Counted from the first letter of the stretch, positions 45,890-57,863 are shown. The stretch: DNA of 64,000 nucleotides from Calamus simplicifolius (GCA_900491605.1 UESW01004374.1:622825-686824), one strand, 5' to 3'. Made by a program: numbers and translations. Notes: generated by a model not told the origin, from the sequence alone.

Positions 45890-48800
45890 GGAGAATCTGC
45901 TGTTTGGAAAATGTCAACAATGAAGGCATCGTCGTCTCTATAACGATCGCCAAGCACCCTGTAAAAAGGATATTAGTTGATAGTGGCAGCTCAGCTGACA
46001 TCCTTACTTACGACGCTTTTGTTTGGATGGGATTATCTCTAGACTCCCTTCAACCTGTGGCAGCCCCGTTGGTCGGGTTCACTGGGGACTCTGTAAGGGT
46101 TGAAGGCGAGATACTTTTGCCTGTGACAGCCGAACGCCGCCATGCCAAAGCACAGTGATCATGAAATTCCTGGTCGTGAGGGTCCCTTTGGCGTACAATG
46201 CCATCCTCGGGCATCCAGGTCTGAACCTTTTGGATGCAGTTATTTCCACCCGACGTTTACTGGTGCAGTTCCCCACTAGTGCAGGAGTTGGAGAGATGCG
46301 GTGAGACCAGCCCAGTCCTGCCCTGTTACCACGCGATCAAGTCCTCTGGAAGCTAACCAGCTTTAGAAGCATCCGACCCCAGGGACTCTGGCAAGGGAGG
46401 GGAACCAGCTGAGCACCTCCTAACTTTCCCTCTTGGAGATGACTCGGCGAAGACCGTCTGTCGGCGGACTCCTTCCCCCAGAGGATCGAGAGCGCCTCTT
46501 GACCTTTTTGAGGGCTAACTCGGACGTTTTTGCTTGGTCAGCATCTGATATGACCGTCCGATCCGCCAAAGGAAGAGAAGCTTCACTCCGATCGGCAAAA
46601 GGCTATTGACGAGGAAGTCAACAAGCTGCTTAGTGCCGGCCACATCTGGGAGGCACACTACCCTAGTTGGCTGGCTAATGTGGTCATGGTACGTAAGGCA
46701 AATGGGAGCTGAAATTTGCATAGACTTCACCGACCTTAACAAAGCATGTCCAAAGACAGCTTTCCCCTGCCAAGGATAGATCAGCTGGTGGATTCTACCT
46801 TCGGGCACGAACTCCTCAGCTTCATGGACGCCTTCTCTGGATATAATCAGATAAGGATGACCCCAGCGACGAGGAGCACACATCCTTTGTGACGGAGAAA
46901 GGCATTTATTGCTACAAAGTGATGCCTTTCGGCCTCAAGAATGCAGGGGCAACCTACCAAATGTTGATGAATAGAGTGTTCCAGGACCAGCTAGGCCGGA
47001 ATATGGAGGTCTATGTAGATGACATGCTAACAAAGAGCACCCGCGCCTCCGATCATGTCTCCGACTTGGAGGAAACCTTTAATAACCTCCGTCGTTTCCA
47101 AGTCAGGCTGAACCCCAAGAAATGTGCTTTCGGGGTCACGGCGGGCAAGTTCCTGGGTTTCATGGTGACCCAGCGGGGATCGAGGTGAACCCAGAGAAGA
47201 TCAGTGCCATACTCGACATGAGGCCACCATCCAGCAAGAAGGAAGTGCAGCGACTAACAGGGAGGATAGCGGCTCTAAGCCGTTTCCTCTCCAAATCGGC
47301 CGAGAGATGCTTGCCTTTCTTCAAGGCCCTGCGAAAGATGAACAGCTTCGAGTGGGCGGACGATTGCCAGAAAACCTTCGACGGGTTGAAGGCGTTTCTG
47401 TCCTCTCCGCCGCTCCTATCCAAGCCAAGAGATGGAGAAAGTCTCTTCCTCTACTTAGCCGCTTCTCCGGAAGCCGTTAGCTCAGTCCTGGTGCGTCTCA
47501 ACGCCGACGGGACCCAGAGACCCATCTATTATGTGAGCAAGGTCCTTCATGACGCAGAAGTTAGATACTCCAAGATAGAGAAAGTTATTTTCGCCCTGAT
47601 AGTTTCCACCCGACGCCTCCGCCCATACTTTCAAGCTCATCCTATCGTGGTGCTCACGGATTAGCCCCTTCGAGCCATCCTGGCTCGTCCGGATACCTCA
47701 GGCCGACTCGCCAAGTGGGCCATCAAGCTAGGAGAGTTCGACCTCTCCTTCCAAGCACGACCGGCTCTGAAGTCCCAAGTTTTAGCTGACTTCCTAGTTG
47801 AATGCACTTGGGCGGAGGAGGCAACTGAAGAGGTTGCCAAGGAACAGCGCGAGCCAAACCAAACGGCGATGGAGAAACTTGGATCCTTCATGTGGATGGC
47901 GCATCAAACTCTCAGGGAAGCGACGCCGGCCTCATTCTTGCCGGGCCAGGGGGAGAGAGGACAGAATGCGCCCTGCGATTTCTATTCGAGGCCACCAACA
48001 ATCAAGCTGAATACAAAGCCCTGTTGGCTGGGTTAAGGCTAGCACAGGAGTTTGGAATAAGGCGTCTCAGAGCTTTCACAGACTCGCAACTCATCTCCGG
48101 GCAAATCAACAAAGAATATGAGGCGCGTGACCCTGTTATGACCCAGTACTTGAGCAAGGTTCAGCTTTTGATCTCCCCGCTACCTTACTTCAGTATCAGT
48201 TACATTCCCCGGAGCAAGAATGCCAAGGCCGACATCCTCTCTCGTCTGGCTACCTCTGCCGACGGCATGGCAAGGGATGCTTACATTGAATATTTAGAAA
48301 GACCTAGCATAGAGATAGCGAGGAAGTCCTCCCACTCACCCAAGAGCCCACATGGATGGATGCCTACGTCCGCTATCTCACTGATGGTACACTCTCTGAT
48401 GACCGCAATGAAGCCAGGCTGCTCAGGTGGAGGGCCTCCAAATTCATCCTCCTCGACGAACGTCTATATAGAAGATCGTTCTCCTCCCCTGCTCAAGTGT
48501 GTAGGACCCGCCGACGCGACAACATCCTTAGAGAAATCCACGAGAGTATCTGTGGAAATCATCTGGGGGGCAAATCCCTAGCCCAAAAGGCTCTTGTCAG
48601 GGATACTTCTGGCTCACTATGAGGGAAGACGCGGCTAAATTAGTTCAGAAATGCAATGGTTGTCAGTGCCATGCACACATTCAACATCAACCATCTACCC
48701 CGCTGAACCCGCTCTCAGCCCCATGGCCTTTCGCTCAGTGGGGAATGGACATCCTCGGGTCATTCCCCCCGGCTTCAGGGCAACGGATATTCTTGCTAGT

Positions 48801-49578
48801 CGCCATCAACTACTTTACCAAATGGGTCGAGGTCGAAGCACTGGCCAAGATCACTGAAAGCAAAGTCAAAGCTTTCTTCTAAAAGTCGATCATATGCCGA
48901 TTTGGCCTGCCTCACACCCTCCTCACGGACAACGGCCGCCAATTCAACAACGAAGCATTTAAAGCCTTCTGTGACGAACTAGGCATTCATCACAGATTCA
49001 CTTCTGTCGGCCACCCCCAAACCAACGGAGAGGCCGAGGTCATGAACTGCACCATCCTCAAAGGACTCAGAACTCAGTTAGACGGATCCAAAGGTCGGTG
49101 GGTGGAAGAGCTCCCTAGTGTGATATGGGCTTACCACATGACCCCCAGAGCCCCAACGGGCGAGACTCCCTTCAGTCTTGCCTTTGGATCCGAAGCCATC
49201 ATTCCATCGAGATCGGACTACCCAGTCCACGTGTAGAGTCCTTCAACGAGGAAAACAACTCCGCGCTGATTCGGGCTAATTTAGACTTCATCGACGAGGC
49301 GTATGATCAGGCGAGGCTGCGCATGGCGACCTATCATCAGCGAGCGGCCAAGTACTACAATGCTCGAGTTCGTCTTAAGGTTTTTCGCCGCGGAGACTTG
49401 GTTTTGAGAAAAGTGAGGTTTCTAAGCCTACAGAGGGAGGCAAGCTATCCCCCAACTGGAAGGCCCTTATCGTGTCGCCGAGACACTCCACCGGGGGGCA
49501 TACAAGCTAGAAGAACTCAACGGACAACCCATTCCGCATACCTGGAATGCGGATAACCTCCGCCAATATTATCAATGA
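45890..49578 (+). pseudogene. Gypsy C pol: protease, RT, two RNase H domains, integrase
   Basis: Protease has RILVDSGSSADILTYDAF (about 45970). RT has ELLSFMDAFSGYNQIRM (about 46810), MPFGLKNAGATYQ and YVDDML (about 47014). RNase H follows with EVQRLTGRIAALSRF, RPIYYVSKVLHDAEVRYSKI and VLTD before a stop at 47662 where H has Gln. The second RNase H shows HVDGASNSQGSDAGL, NNQAEYKALLAGLRLAQEF and FTDSQLISGQ (about 47890-48110). Integrase has ICGNHLGGKSL, CNGCQCHAHIQ, the acidic residues in GMDILG, LTDNGRQFNNEAF and GEAEVMN, and ends NLRQYYQ with a stop at 49576-49578. Several frameshifts and stops break it. Confidence 0.9.
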
Positions 49579-49662
49579 AGTATTCCCCTGGGGTATAAGC
49601 AATAAAGGAGGTCCCTTCTGACGCCACAGCCTACTCTCCCGCACCCAAAGACTAGGTCTCTC

Positions 49663-51130
49663 AAAAGGAGCTCACCGGCATTGCGGCTAACGGGACACCA
49701 CTCGACCCCGGCACGGCGGTGCCCCCAAGTCGGTTAAAGACCCTAACAGCTCCGTACCCGGTTGAGTCGCCCTCAGGTGGCACACAAACCCCTAAGGCAG
49801 TTCAAAAGGAGCTCGCCAGCATCGCAGCTAACGGGACACCACTCAGCCCCGGCACGGCGGTGCCCCCGAGTCGGTTAAAGACCCTAACAGCTCCATACCC
49901 AGTCGAGTCACCCCTTAGATAGCATACAAACCCCTGAGGCAGTTCAAAAGGAGCTCGCCGGCATCGCGACTAACGGACACCACTCGGCCCCGGCACGGCG
50001 GTGCCCCCGAGTCGGTTAAAGACCCTAGCAGCTCCGTACCTGGTCGAGTCGCCCCTCAGGTGGCACACAAACCCCTGAGGCGTTCAAAAGGAGCTCGCCG
50101 GCATCGCGGCTAACAGGACACCACTCGGCCCCAGCACGGCGGTGCCCCCGAGTCGGTTAAAGACCCTAACAGCTCCGTACCCGATCGAGTCGCCCCTCAG
50201 GCAGCACACAAACCCCTGAGGCGGTTCAAAAGGAGCTCGCGGCATCGCGGCTAACGGGACACCACTTGGCCCCGGCACGGCGGTGCCCCCGAGTCGGTTA
50301 AAGACCCTAACAGCTCCGTACCCGGTCGAGTCACCCCTCAGGCGGCACACAAACCCCTGAGGCGGTTCAAAAAAAGCTCGCCGGCATCGCAGCTAACGGG
50401 ACACCACTCGGCCCGACACGGCGGTGCCCCCGAGTCGGTTAAAACCCTAACAGCTCCGTACCCGGTCGAGTCGCCCCTCAAGCGGCACACAAACCCTGAG
50501 GAGGTTCAAAAGGAGCTCACCGGCATCGCGTTAAGGACACCACTCGGCCCCGGCACGACGGTGCCCCCTGAGTTGGTTAAAGACCCTAACAGCTCCGTAC
50601 CCGATCGAGTCCCCTAGGCGGCACACAAACCCCTGAGGCGGTTCAAAAGGAGCTCGCAGGCATCGCGGCTAACGGGACACCACTCGGCCCCGGCACGGTA
50701 GTGCTTCGAGTCGGTTAAAGATCCTAACAGCTTTGTACCCGGTCAAGTACCCCTCAGGAGGCACACAAACCCCTGAGGCGGTTCAAAAGGAGCTCGCCGG
50801 CATCGTAGCTAACGGGACACACTCGGCCCAGCACGGCGGTGCCCCAGAGTCGGTTAAAGACCCTAACAGCTCTGTACCCGGTTGAGTCACCCTTCAAGCG
50901 GCACACAAACCCCTAAGGCGGTTTAAAAGGAGCTCGGCATCGCAGCTAATGGAACCCACTCGGTCCTGGCACGGTGGTCCTCCGAGTTGGTTAAGACCCT
51001 AACAACTCCGTACCCGGTCGAGTCACCCCTCGGGTGGCACATAAACCCCTGAGGTGGTTTAAAAGGATCTCCGGTACCGCAGCTAGCAGGACACCCCTCG
51101 ACCCGGCACGGCGGTGCTCCTCCTAATACC
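49663..51130 (+). repeat. ~141-bp tandem array of Gypsy C
   Basis: Ten full units and one partial unit, each with AAAAGGAGCTCGCCGGCATC, CTAACGGGACACCACTCGGC, GTCGGTTAAAGACCCTAACA, GTCGAGTCGCCCCTCAGGC and CACACAAACCCCTGAGGCGG. Units differ by scattered changes and small deletions and become more divergent to the right. It lies between integrase and the 3' end of the antisense gene. Element F has one diverged unit. Confidence 0.9.
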
Positions 51131-51650
51131 TCCATATGCGTTCAGGTGCCCTTCATATGGAACCTAGATCATGGAGATAGCTCCGGAAGGTTCCGTGACC
51201 CTCACAACTTCGAGTCGGCCAGCTCAGCCACAGCCTTTCTCGGTCGACCCTGACCGACCCAGGCACCTCCAACACTGACTGAGTCGCGTAAGCCACCCCG
51301 ATCAGCCCCGCTCATCCTTGGCGCCCTCGCGACGGCCGAATCAGCCTTGACCATCTCTGACTACAGCATCCTAAGAAAACGTTTCAGAAGATGCAATTCC
51401 AGCCATGACGTTCTCAGCATATGCGATTCGGCCGCGTGAAGTAAAAACACAGTTAGACGTTTCTCCCAAAAGAAGAAGGAATGGATAGAGCAAAGCTTAA
51501 TAAAAATCCCTTCTTTATTAGTAATCAAGAAGAGGCACCAAATTGAGAAGCTTTGTCAGAAAAGTTTCTTCATTAACAGTCAAGGGTAAGTACAAAATTG
51601 GGCATGAAGCCGGTTACATAAGATAAAGAAGAAAAATGGACAATGGGTCT
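51131..51650. other. Spacer with 3' UTR of the Gypsy C antisense gene
   Basis: No coding signal. On the minus strand AATAAA (51519-51514) lies about 130 bases after the antisense stop codon and is a candidate poly(A) signal. Confidence 0.45.
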
Positions 51651-54026
51651 TCAAGGCTCGCCGGGGCCGGGCTTCTTCTCATCCTCTTTCTCTGCTAGCT
51701 CCTCATCAGGCTCCCCAGGCCGGATGTCTTCAAGTTCAGCAACGTCGATCTCGAGGGCCGTAGATACCTTGACCTTGCACATCTCGAAGCCTTGAACATA
51801 AGCATCGAGGCTGGCCTCGATGACTTCCTGCTTGAACTCCGGCGAGGCCTTGTAATTGGAGACGGCCTGCCCCGCCTCGGCTTCAGCCCGCTGCTTTGGC
51901 CTCGGCCTCCTTGGCTCGCGCCTCAGCCTCTCAGGCCCTGCCCTCAGCTTCTTCAGCACGGGCACTAGCCTCGTCAGCACATGCCACTGCCCCGGCTTCT
52001 TCGAGATCGCTTCCGCTGCCGCTTTCTCCGCGGCAGCAGCCCTCTCCCCTGCGGCCCGGACCTCCTCCTTAGCACTTTGGAGCCGTCGTGCAGCTCTTCA
52101 TTTTGCGCTGCGGCGGCCTTCGACCTTTCTAAGGCCAACTCCATTTTGGCCTCAGCTGCAGGCCCGGCTCTCCATCTCCCTTAGGCGGCCGACCGCACTC
52201 TCCTCCAGGGCCAAGGCCTCTTGATGAAGGCGAGCAAGGCTCTCGGCCTGCGCCATGCTCTCCTTCTTATATTTGTCGGCCCTCGCTAGGGCCTTGATCA
52301 TCGTATTTGAGGAGTGGATGAGTGCCTCACAAAGACCAATTGCGCCGTTGGCCATCTGTAGCAGAGAAAACATATTAACTGTGGAAAGGAAAAAACATTG
52401 GGGAAAATGAGGAAGATTCAAAAAGTACCTGGACAACGGCGACCATGACCACATCCCGAGTGCGGAGTGGCTCAATCCCCGCATCTTCTCTTCGAACTCG
52501 GCGGTCCAAACTCTTGACAGGAGGCGGGAGGCTTGTGCGCGTCTGCCATTGTGCCGATTGTAGGGACCAGCCGTGTCTGCCCCTCCTGCAGACCTTCGGC
52601 TTGGGGGCGGGCCAGGTGACGGGCCGGTTAAGGGGATGAGCTCCTCAGCTTACCCCTCCGCTTCTCGGTCATCTTCGCCCCATCCTGGGCCTTCCTGGTG
52701 ACTCGCTCCCCCTCACCGGCAGTTGGGGGAGCACTCTCCCTCCCCGGCTCTGCAGTAGCCGGGGGGCCGACGGCGATGGTAACCCGCCCCACCTCGGGCA
52801 CATCGGTGGCGGCGGGGGTTTCCTCCTCATCTAAGACCACCACCATCATTTCGGTGGTGGCCGGGATCTCCCCTTCTTCAACTTCAGCCCTAGCTGGCTT
52901 CGGAGCCGCTCCGCCGACTGGCTTCTTCTCAACCGACTCCTCCATAGGCGCTGGGGCCGTGAGGCTACGGCCGGCCCGGCTGGCTCCCTTCTCTGAATTC
53001 TTTTCATCGGTCTGGACGGCTCTCCGGTCGCCTGCCTCTTTGCCTCAAAACGGCCTCGAAATCGCTGGCGGAAACCTTCATTGCTGCACAGAAAAGAATA
53101 ATGGGTATTAGTGGCGGCATACAGTAAATCGAAGGACGGGACAGAAGGATTCAGGCGTCAAGCTCACCGGTCGCCGGGGCTAACTCGCTTCTACCAGGTT
53201 TTCCTCGGACAGGAGTTCCTTATAGCCGGAGATTTGATAGTTAGACAGTTGGGTGAATAGTTCCTTATCCCTATCCCTTACGGTGGAATCTTCGTTGGAG
53301 CTTGTATCGGGCTCCCTCCAAGCGGCCCTTACCCCCTCGACGTGGGCAAAAAGAAATCTAGGTTTCCACCCCCTAATTTTGGACGGGAGGCCTAAGGGGA
53401 AAGCTCTACCCGGCCTGGCGGTAAATACCCACCAGGCACCCTCACCTTGACGGCGGAGCTTATAGAAAGCTCGAAACAGAGATAGCCCTGGGCGGGCCCC
53501 CTCGAAATGACAAAGGATGATAAAGACGCAGATGATCCGAATCGAGTTCGAAGTCAACTGTTCCGGCACTAACCTATACCTATCTAAGATATTAAGGAAA
53601 AAAGGATGGAAAGAAAGGTGCAGCCCGCATCGGAAGAACTCCTCATATAGAGCGACTCGACCTAGATGGTCAGAGGTCACCCTGTCTTCTGGCCCGGCGC
53701 GGACAGGCCAATGAAGTCAGGGACCAGGTATTTAGCCCTAACGGCCTCTACTTCCTTAGAGGTCATGGTTGAGGCCACTCCCGCTGGATCCACTGATCAG
53801 AACTCACTGCTGGAGGAAGCGCCGGACGGCGAGAGGACAAGGGGACTACCCTAATAGGAGGACCGGAGGTGGTCGGAGGTCCTATTGCCCCCGATTGGTC
53901 GCGGATGACGATGCCACCCACCGACTGAGGCATTCGACTACTAGCTACAGGGGCTTGGTTTTCACTGCTAGATTGGGAAGACTCTTCTACGGGTCTCTTG
54001 CCCTCCCTAATGGCACTGCGGTCCAT
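51651..54026 (-). pseudogene. Antisense gene of Gypsy C, PF04195-like 'putative gypsy-type transposase' domain
   Basis: A multi-exon gene opposite to gag-pol. The ATG is at 54026 (MDRSAIREGKRPVEESSQS). The conserved domain follows: SKEVEAVRAKYLVPDFIGLS (about 53755), VALYEEFFRCGLHLSFHPFF, LVPEQLTSNSIRIICVFI, PGLSLFRAFYKL and IRGWKPRFLFAHVEGVRAAW. Two GT...AG introns fit well: 53167-53084 and 52428-52356. Exon 2 is acidic and Pro/Ala-rich; exon 3 is an Ala/Glu/Arg-rich coiled coil (MIKALARADKYKKESMAQAE) ending near ASLDAYVQGFEMCKVKVSTA, with a stop at 51651. Two frameshifts (near 53765 and 53700), one more near 51900-52150 and a stop near 53180 break it. Such proteins are widespread in plant genomes and often annotated as transposases, but no catalytic activity is known to me; the name is historical. 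Confidence 0.75.
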
Positions 54027-54148
54027 AGGTGAAGTAAGGGATGAAACTAACCTGGGAATTGGAAGGACTCAGGTTGCAGAAGAACTCAGGGAAGAAGAAA
54101 GTGGAAGAAAGCAATGGCAGTGTAAAGGTTTTTGCAGGCTCTTGTAAT

Positions 54149-54158
54149 GCTTTTATAG
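54149..54158 (-). promoter_or_regulatory. TATA box of the Gypsy C antisense gene
   Basis: On the minus strand GGCTATAAAAGC lies about 125 bases upstream of the ATG at 54026. The 5' UTR between is pyrimidine-rich (TTCTTCCACTTTCTTCTTCC), as in many plant leaders. Confidence 0.6.
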
Positions 54159-54572
54159 CCTCCACCATTGGCTAATGCAGCCCGAGATCCTGCCACGCAG
54201 TGCGCGTCCATTGCATTACAGACTGCTAGCCAGAAATCTCGCCTGCGCCCGAGGCGTGTCACCTTGATTCACTCTAAAAGGCGTGATCCCTGGCCAATCG
54301 TGGGACATAGAAAACAGAGCGGCAATGATGGTCCTTGTCTTTTTCCATCCCTCGATGAGCTCTTCTCCGGAGCGATTCAGCGCCAACGTCAGCCTCACCT
54401 AACGCATGATTGCAGGAGATCTTCGAAGCGACACTACCTCGGGACAAAACGCCAGCTCATCAAACCATTTAAAGCGCACTAAGGAGGCAATCATTCTTTT
54501 TGAATTTTTGCGCCCCATTCGCCCAAAGGATTGCAACACGCGGTCCTTAGTGCTCAGGGACGGGGGGGCATC

Positions 54573-55663
54573 TGATGTGACTGGTGCAGCCACAAAGGCA
54601 ATTTCGAAAAAACCAAAAATTAGTGCCCGACGTCTCCAAGCCTGCCAGTGGCCCGACCATTCCTGGTCGGCCCTTCTTGGCCCCGGTATCTCCAGTCCAC
54701 CGAGCCAGCCCCGACCATTCATGGTCGGCCCTTCTCGGCCCTGGCGTCTCCAGGCCTCCGAGTCGGCCCCGACCATTCCTGGTCGGCCCTTCTCGGCTTC
54801 GGCATCTCCAAGCCTGTTGAATCGGCCCGACCATTCTTGGTCGGCCCTTCTCAGCCCCGGCATCCCCAGGCCCGCCGAGTCGGCCCCGACCATTCCTGGT
54901 CGGCCCTTCTCGGCCCCGGCATCCCCAAGCCTGCCGAGTCGGCCCCAACCATTCTGATCGGCCCTTCTCGGCCCGGCATCTCCAAGCCCGCCGAGTCGGC
55001 TCCGACCATTCCTGGTCGGCCCTTCTGCCCCCGACATCTCCAAGCTCGCCGAATCGGCCCCGACCATTCCTGGTCGGCCCCGTTCGGTCCCGGCATCTCC
55101 AAGCCCGTCGAGTCAGCCCCGACCATTCCTGGTCGGCCCTTCTCGGCCCCGACATCTTCAAGCCTGCCGAGTTGGCCCGACCATTCTTGTCGGTCCCGTT
55201 CGGCCCGGCGTCTCCAAGCCCGCCGAGTTAGCCCCGACCATTTTTGGTCGGCTCTTCTCCCTCTCCGATGGGACTGGACCCACCAACCAGCCCAGGTTCA
55301 CACAACTCCCAAGAACTCCGTGGACATTCCTTTTCATGGAATCCCACGTGATCATACAGATGTCAACCCCTATAAAGAGGTGAATCCACTCAGTAATCAG
55401 GTATAAGCGATAACCCCAAGAAATCGCTATCCTAACACCCAAAGAGAAATCCCTCCTCCCCAGGAACACCTTTTTCATCTGAAAAGAGCTCATTCGAGCT
55501 CCTTCTCTGCTATAACCTCGATTGCTGACTTGAGCGTCGGAGGGTCCCATCGGAGAATCCCTCCGGTCATGGGGCTTTTTGCAGGAAACTTGGTGAAGCA
55601 AAGATCCTCCGATCAATCCGCTTTCTCATCCCAACGTTCAGGATCAGTGATCGGGCATCATCA
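54573..55663 (+). repeat. Gypsy C 3' LTR
   Basis: Starts TGATGTGACTGGTG after the GGACGGGGGGGCATC tract (54558-54572) and ends GGCATCATCA. The 59-bp minisatellite has only about 10-11 units (54625-55250). G-box at 55345-55350, TATA box at 55371-55377. It is 847 bases shorter than the 5' LTR, from fewer repeat units and a missing block of about 270 bases. Confidence 0.9.
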
Positions 55664-55902
55664 ACATCAATTAAGGTTCTTCCCATCGCAATGAAAGGCC
55701 AACCCAATATTAAAGGGATCTCCTCATCCTCCTTCATGTTAAGAACAATGAAGTCAGCCGAAAAGATGAACTTGTCAACTTTTACTAATACGTCCTCAAT
55801 GACTCCTCTTGGATATTTTATAGATCTGTCTACCAGTTGTAAAGAGATGGTAGTTGGATTTACTTTTTCTAGACCCAATTTCATAAAAACTGAGAGAGGC
55901 AT
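55664..55902 (-). pseudogene. Element E protease 5' part
   Basis: The minus strand reads MPLSVFMKLGLEKVNPTTIS, then DRSIKYPRGVIEDVLVKVDK, FIFSADFIVLNMKEDEEIPL and LGWPFIAMGRTLIDV, the retropepsin-like region of Athila elements. It stops at the Gypsy C target site and resumes at 42209. The usual catalytic DxG motif lies upstream of the ATG-started frame and is not clearly readable. Confidence 0.75.
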
Positions 55903-55999
55903 TAAATTAATACTTGCCCTTAAGTCACATAAAGCTCTATCAAAATAAGAATTTCATATAGTGCAAGGAATAGTAAAACTCTCTGGATCTTTCAGCTTA

Positions 56000-57622
56000 G
56001 GTGGTAGCTTCTTTTGTAATATTGCACCACTCTTCCCTGTCAGCATTATTATTTCATGCTCTTCTAATTTTTGCTTCTTCGATATAATATCTTTTAAAAA
56101 TTTAGCATATATAGGCATTTGTTCTAAAGCTTCAATGAGAGAATATTAATATGCAATTGCTTAAATATACTTAGAAATTTAGAAAATTTTTCATCCACAT
56201 TTTTCTTTTTTAATCTTTGCGGAAAAGGAATTGGTGGGTTATAAATTGAAGGTGAATAAGTCTTAAAAGTAACTTTCCTTGATTTTTTTGATTTTGAAGC
56301 TCTTTCATTCTTCTTAATCTTCTCAGCTTGCTCCACTTCTTTCATCTCTGATTCGGCTTCCTTCATTTTGGACTCCTCATCCATAACTTCATCTTGTCTG
56401 GCATTTGTTTCTTTAGTCTCCCCATATGTTTGTCACTTCTTAATGTTATTATCTTTGCATGTTCTTTGGGATTAGTGACAGTATTGCTTGGCAAAGTTCC
56501 TACAGTTCTCTCTGTGAGCATGTTTGAGAGCTGACCGATTTGTACCTCAAGATTATGAATTGAGGCTGAGTTATTTTGGATTGCTACATTTGTTTTCTGC
56601 ATGTACCGCATAAACATGTCCTCAAGTGTTGGCTTCTTCTCTTGCTATGAAAATTGTTGAGATGGTTTAGCTTGCCCTTAGTTATTGATCCATGAGAAGT
56701 TGGGGTGATTCCTCCATCCAGGATTATACGTATTCGAGTATGGATTATTTTGATGTTGAAAAGTTGACACGTAATTTGCTTGTCCATAACTTGATTGGGC
56801 AAAAGGATTTCCCACTTGGCAGTCGATACATAAATGATTTCCCTTACAATGATCACAAACATCATTAGTTTAAATAGCATTAACATTTATCTTACCTAGT
56901 TGTTGCAATAAATTTGCCATTTCTGCCGCCAATGAATTTATAGAATCAAGTTCTAAAACTTCAGCTGTCTTTCTTGGCATTGTTCTTTCTACAGGCCATT
57001 GATAATATTAGATGCTAATTCTTCTAAAAGTTATGCTGCCTCATGAGTTTTACTCATTAAAGCTCCACCAGCTGCTGCATCAACCATAGACCTATTTGTA
57101 GCTCCTAAACCATTGTAGAATGTTTGTACTTGAAGCCATGCTGGAAGATCATGATGAGGACATCTTCTTAATAAATATTTGTACCTCTCCCATGCTTTAT
57201 ATAATGATTCACCCTCAAATTGGATGAATGTAGTGATGTCATTCCTTAGCCTTGCTATTTTTGCATGAGGAAAATATTTTGCTAAAAAATTTTGTGCTAA
57301 CTCTTCCTGGGTAGTGATGACGCAGGCGGCAAAGAATTCAGCCAAGCCTTGGCTTTATCCCTAAGTGAGAAGAAAAAAGCCTTAGTCGAATCACATCATT
57401 TGTCACTCCATTATGTTTAAAAGTATCACAAATTTCTAAAAAAAATGCAATATAAGCGTTAGTATCCTCTTGTGCTAACCCCCCAAATTGGACAGTCTAT
57501 TGTATCATTTGAATAATGGCCGGCTTGATCTCAAAATTATTGGCTTGTATGGCTAGCCTCCTTATGCTTGATGTAGACCCGTTGACCGAGGATATAGTAT
57601 ATAGTCTCGTAATCAGCCATAT
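56000..57622 (-). pseudogene. Element E gag (Athila-like)
   Basis: The minus strand starts at MADYETIYYI (57622). The capsid-like core has FFSLRDKAKAWLNSLPP, ELAQNFLAKYFPHAKIARLR, ESLYKAWERYKYLLRRCPHH, LQVQTFYNGL and MVDAAAGGALM (57400-57040), a strong Athila signature. A zinc-finger-like CDHCKGNHLCIDCQVG is near 56850. Further on, IHNLEVQIGQLSNMLTERTV and PPIPFPQRLKKKN (about 56220) match the gag-protease linker. Several frameshifts and stops are present. 55903-55999 is low-complexity linker. Confidence 0.8.
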
Positions 57623-57863
57623 TAGGTAAAGATATGTTGGCTTCTTTCTTCTTCTTTTTATCTTTCTTTTTCTTTTTCTTGAGCTGTCGTAAGGTTCTTT
57701 TTATTTTGGAATCAAAGGTGTAAGTTCTGATAGTTTAGATCTATGCATGCACTTCTAAGTCTTTTTAGATTTGGCTTTGAAGGAAAGACCAAATTGGATC
57801 AATCTCGCTGGGCTTTTATCCTTTTATTATTAATGAATAGATTGGTGAAGTGGTAACTTGTTT

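Larger units (their letters stand above)
42210..55663 (+). mobile_element. Gypsy C: near-complete Tat-type Gypsy element
   Basis: A 13.45-kb element with LTRs of 1938 and 1091 bases, flanked by ACATC (42205-42209 and 55664-55668). The order is 5' LTR, primer site, gag, protease, RT, RNase H, second RNase H, integrase, a 141-bp tandem array, an antisense gene, polypurine tract and 3' LTR. The second RNase H and antisense gene mark the Tat lineage. Gag-pol has frameshifts and a few stops. It is the best template here for the group that includes F and H. Confidence 0.9.

Noticed and set aside
49663..51130. CRISPR-like repeat array
   Set aside because: Units are contiguous ~141-bp tandem repeats without unique spacers, in a plant retrotransposon.
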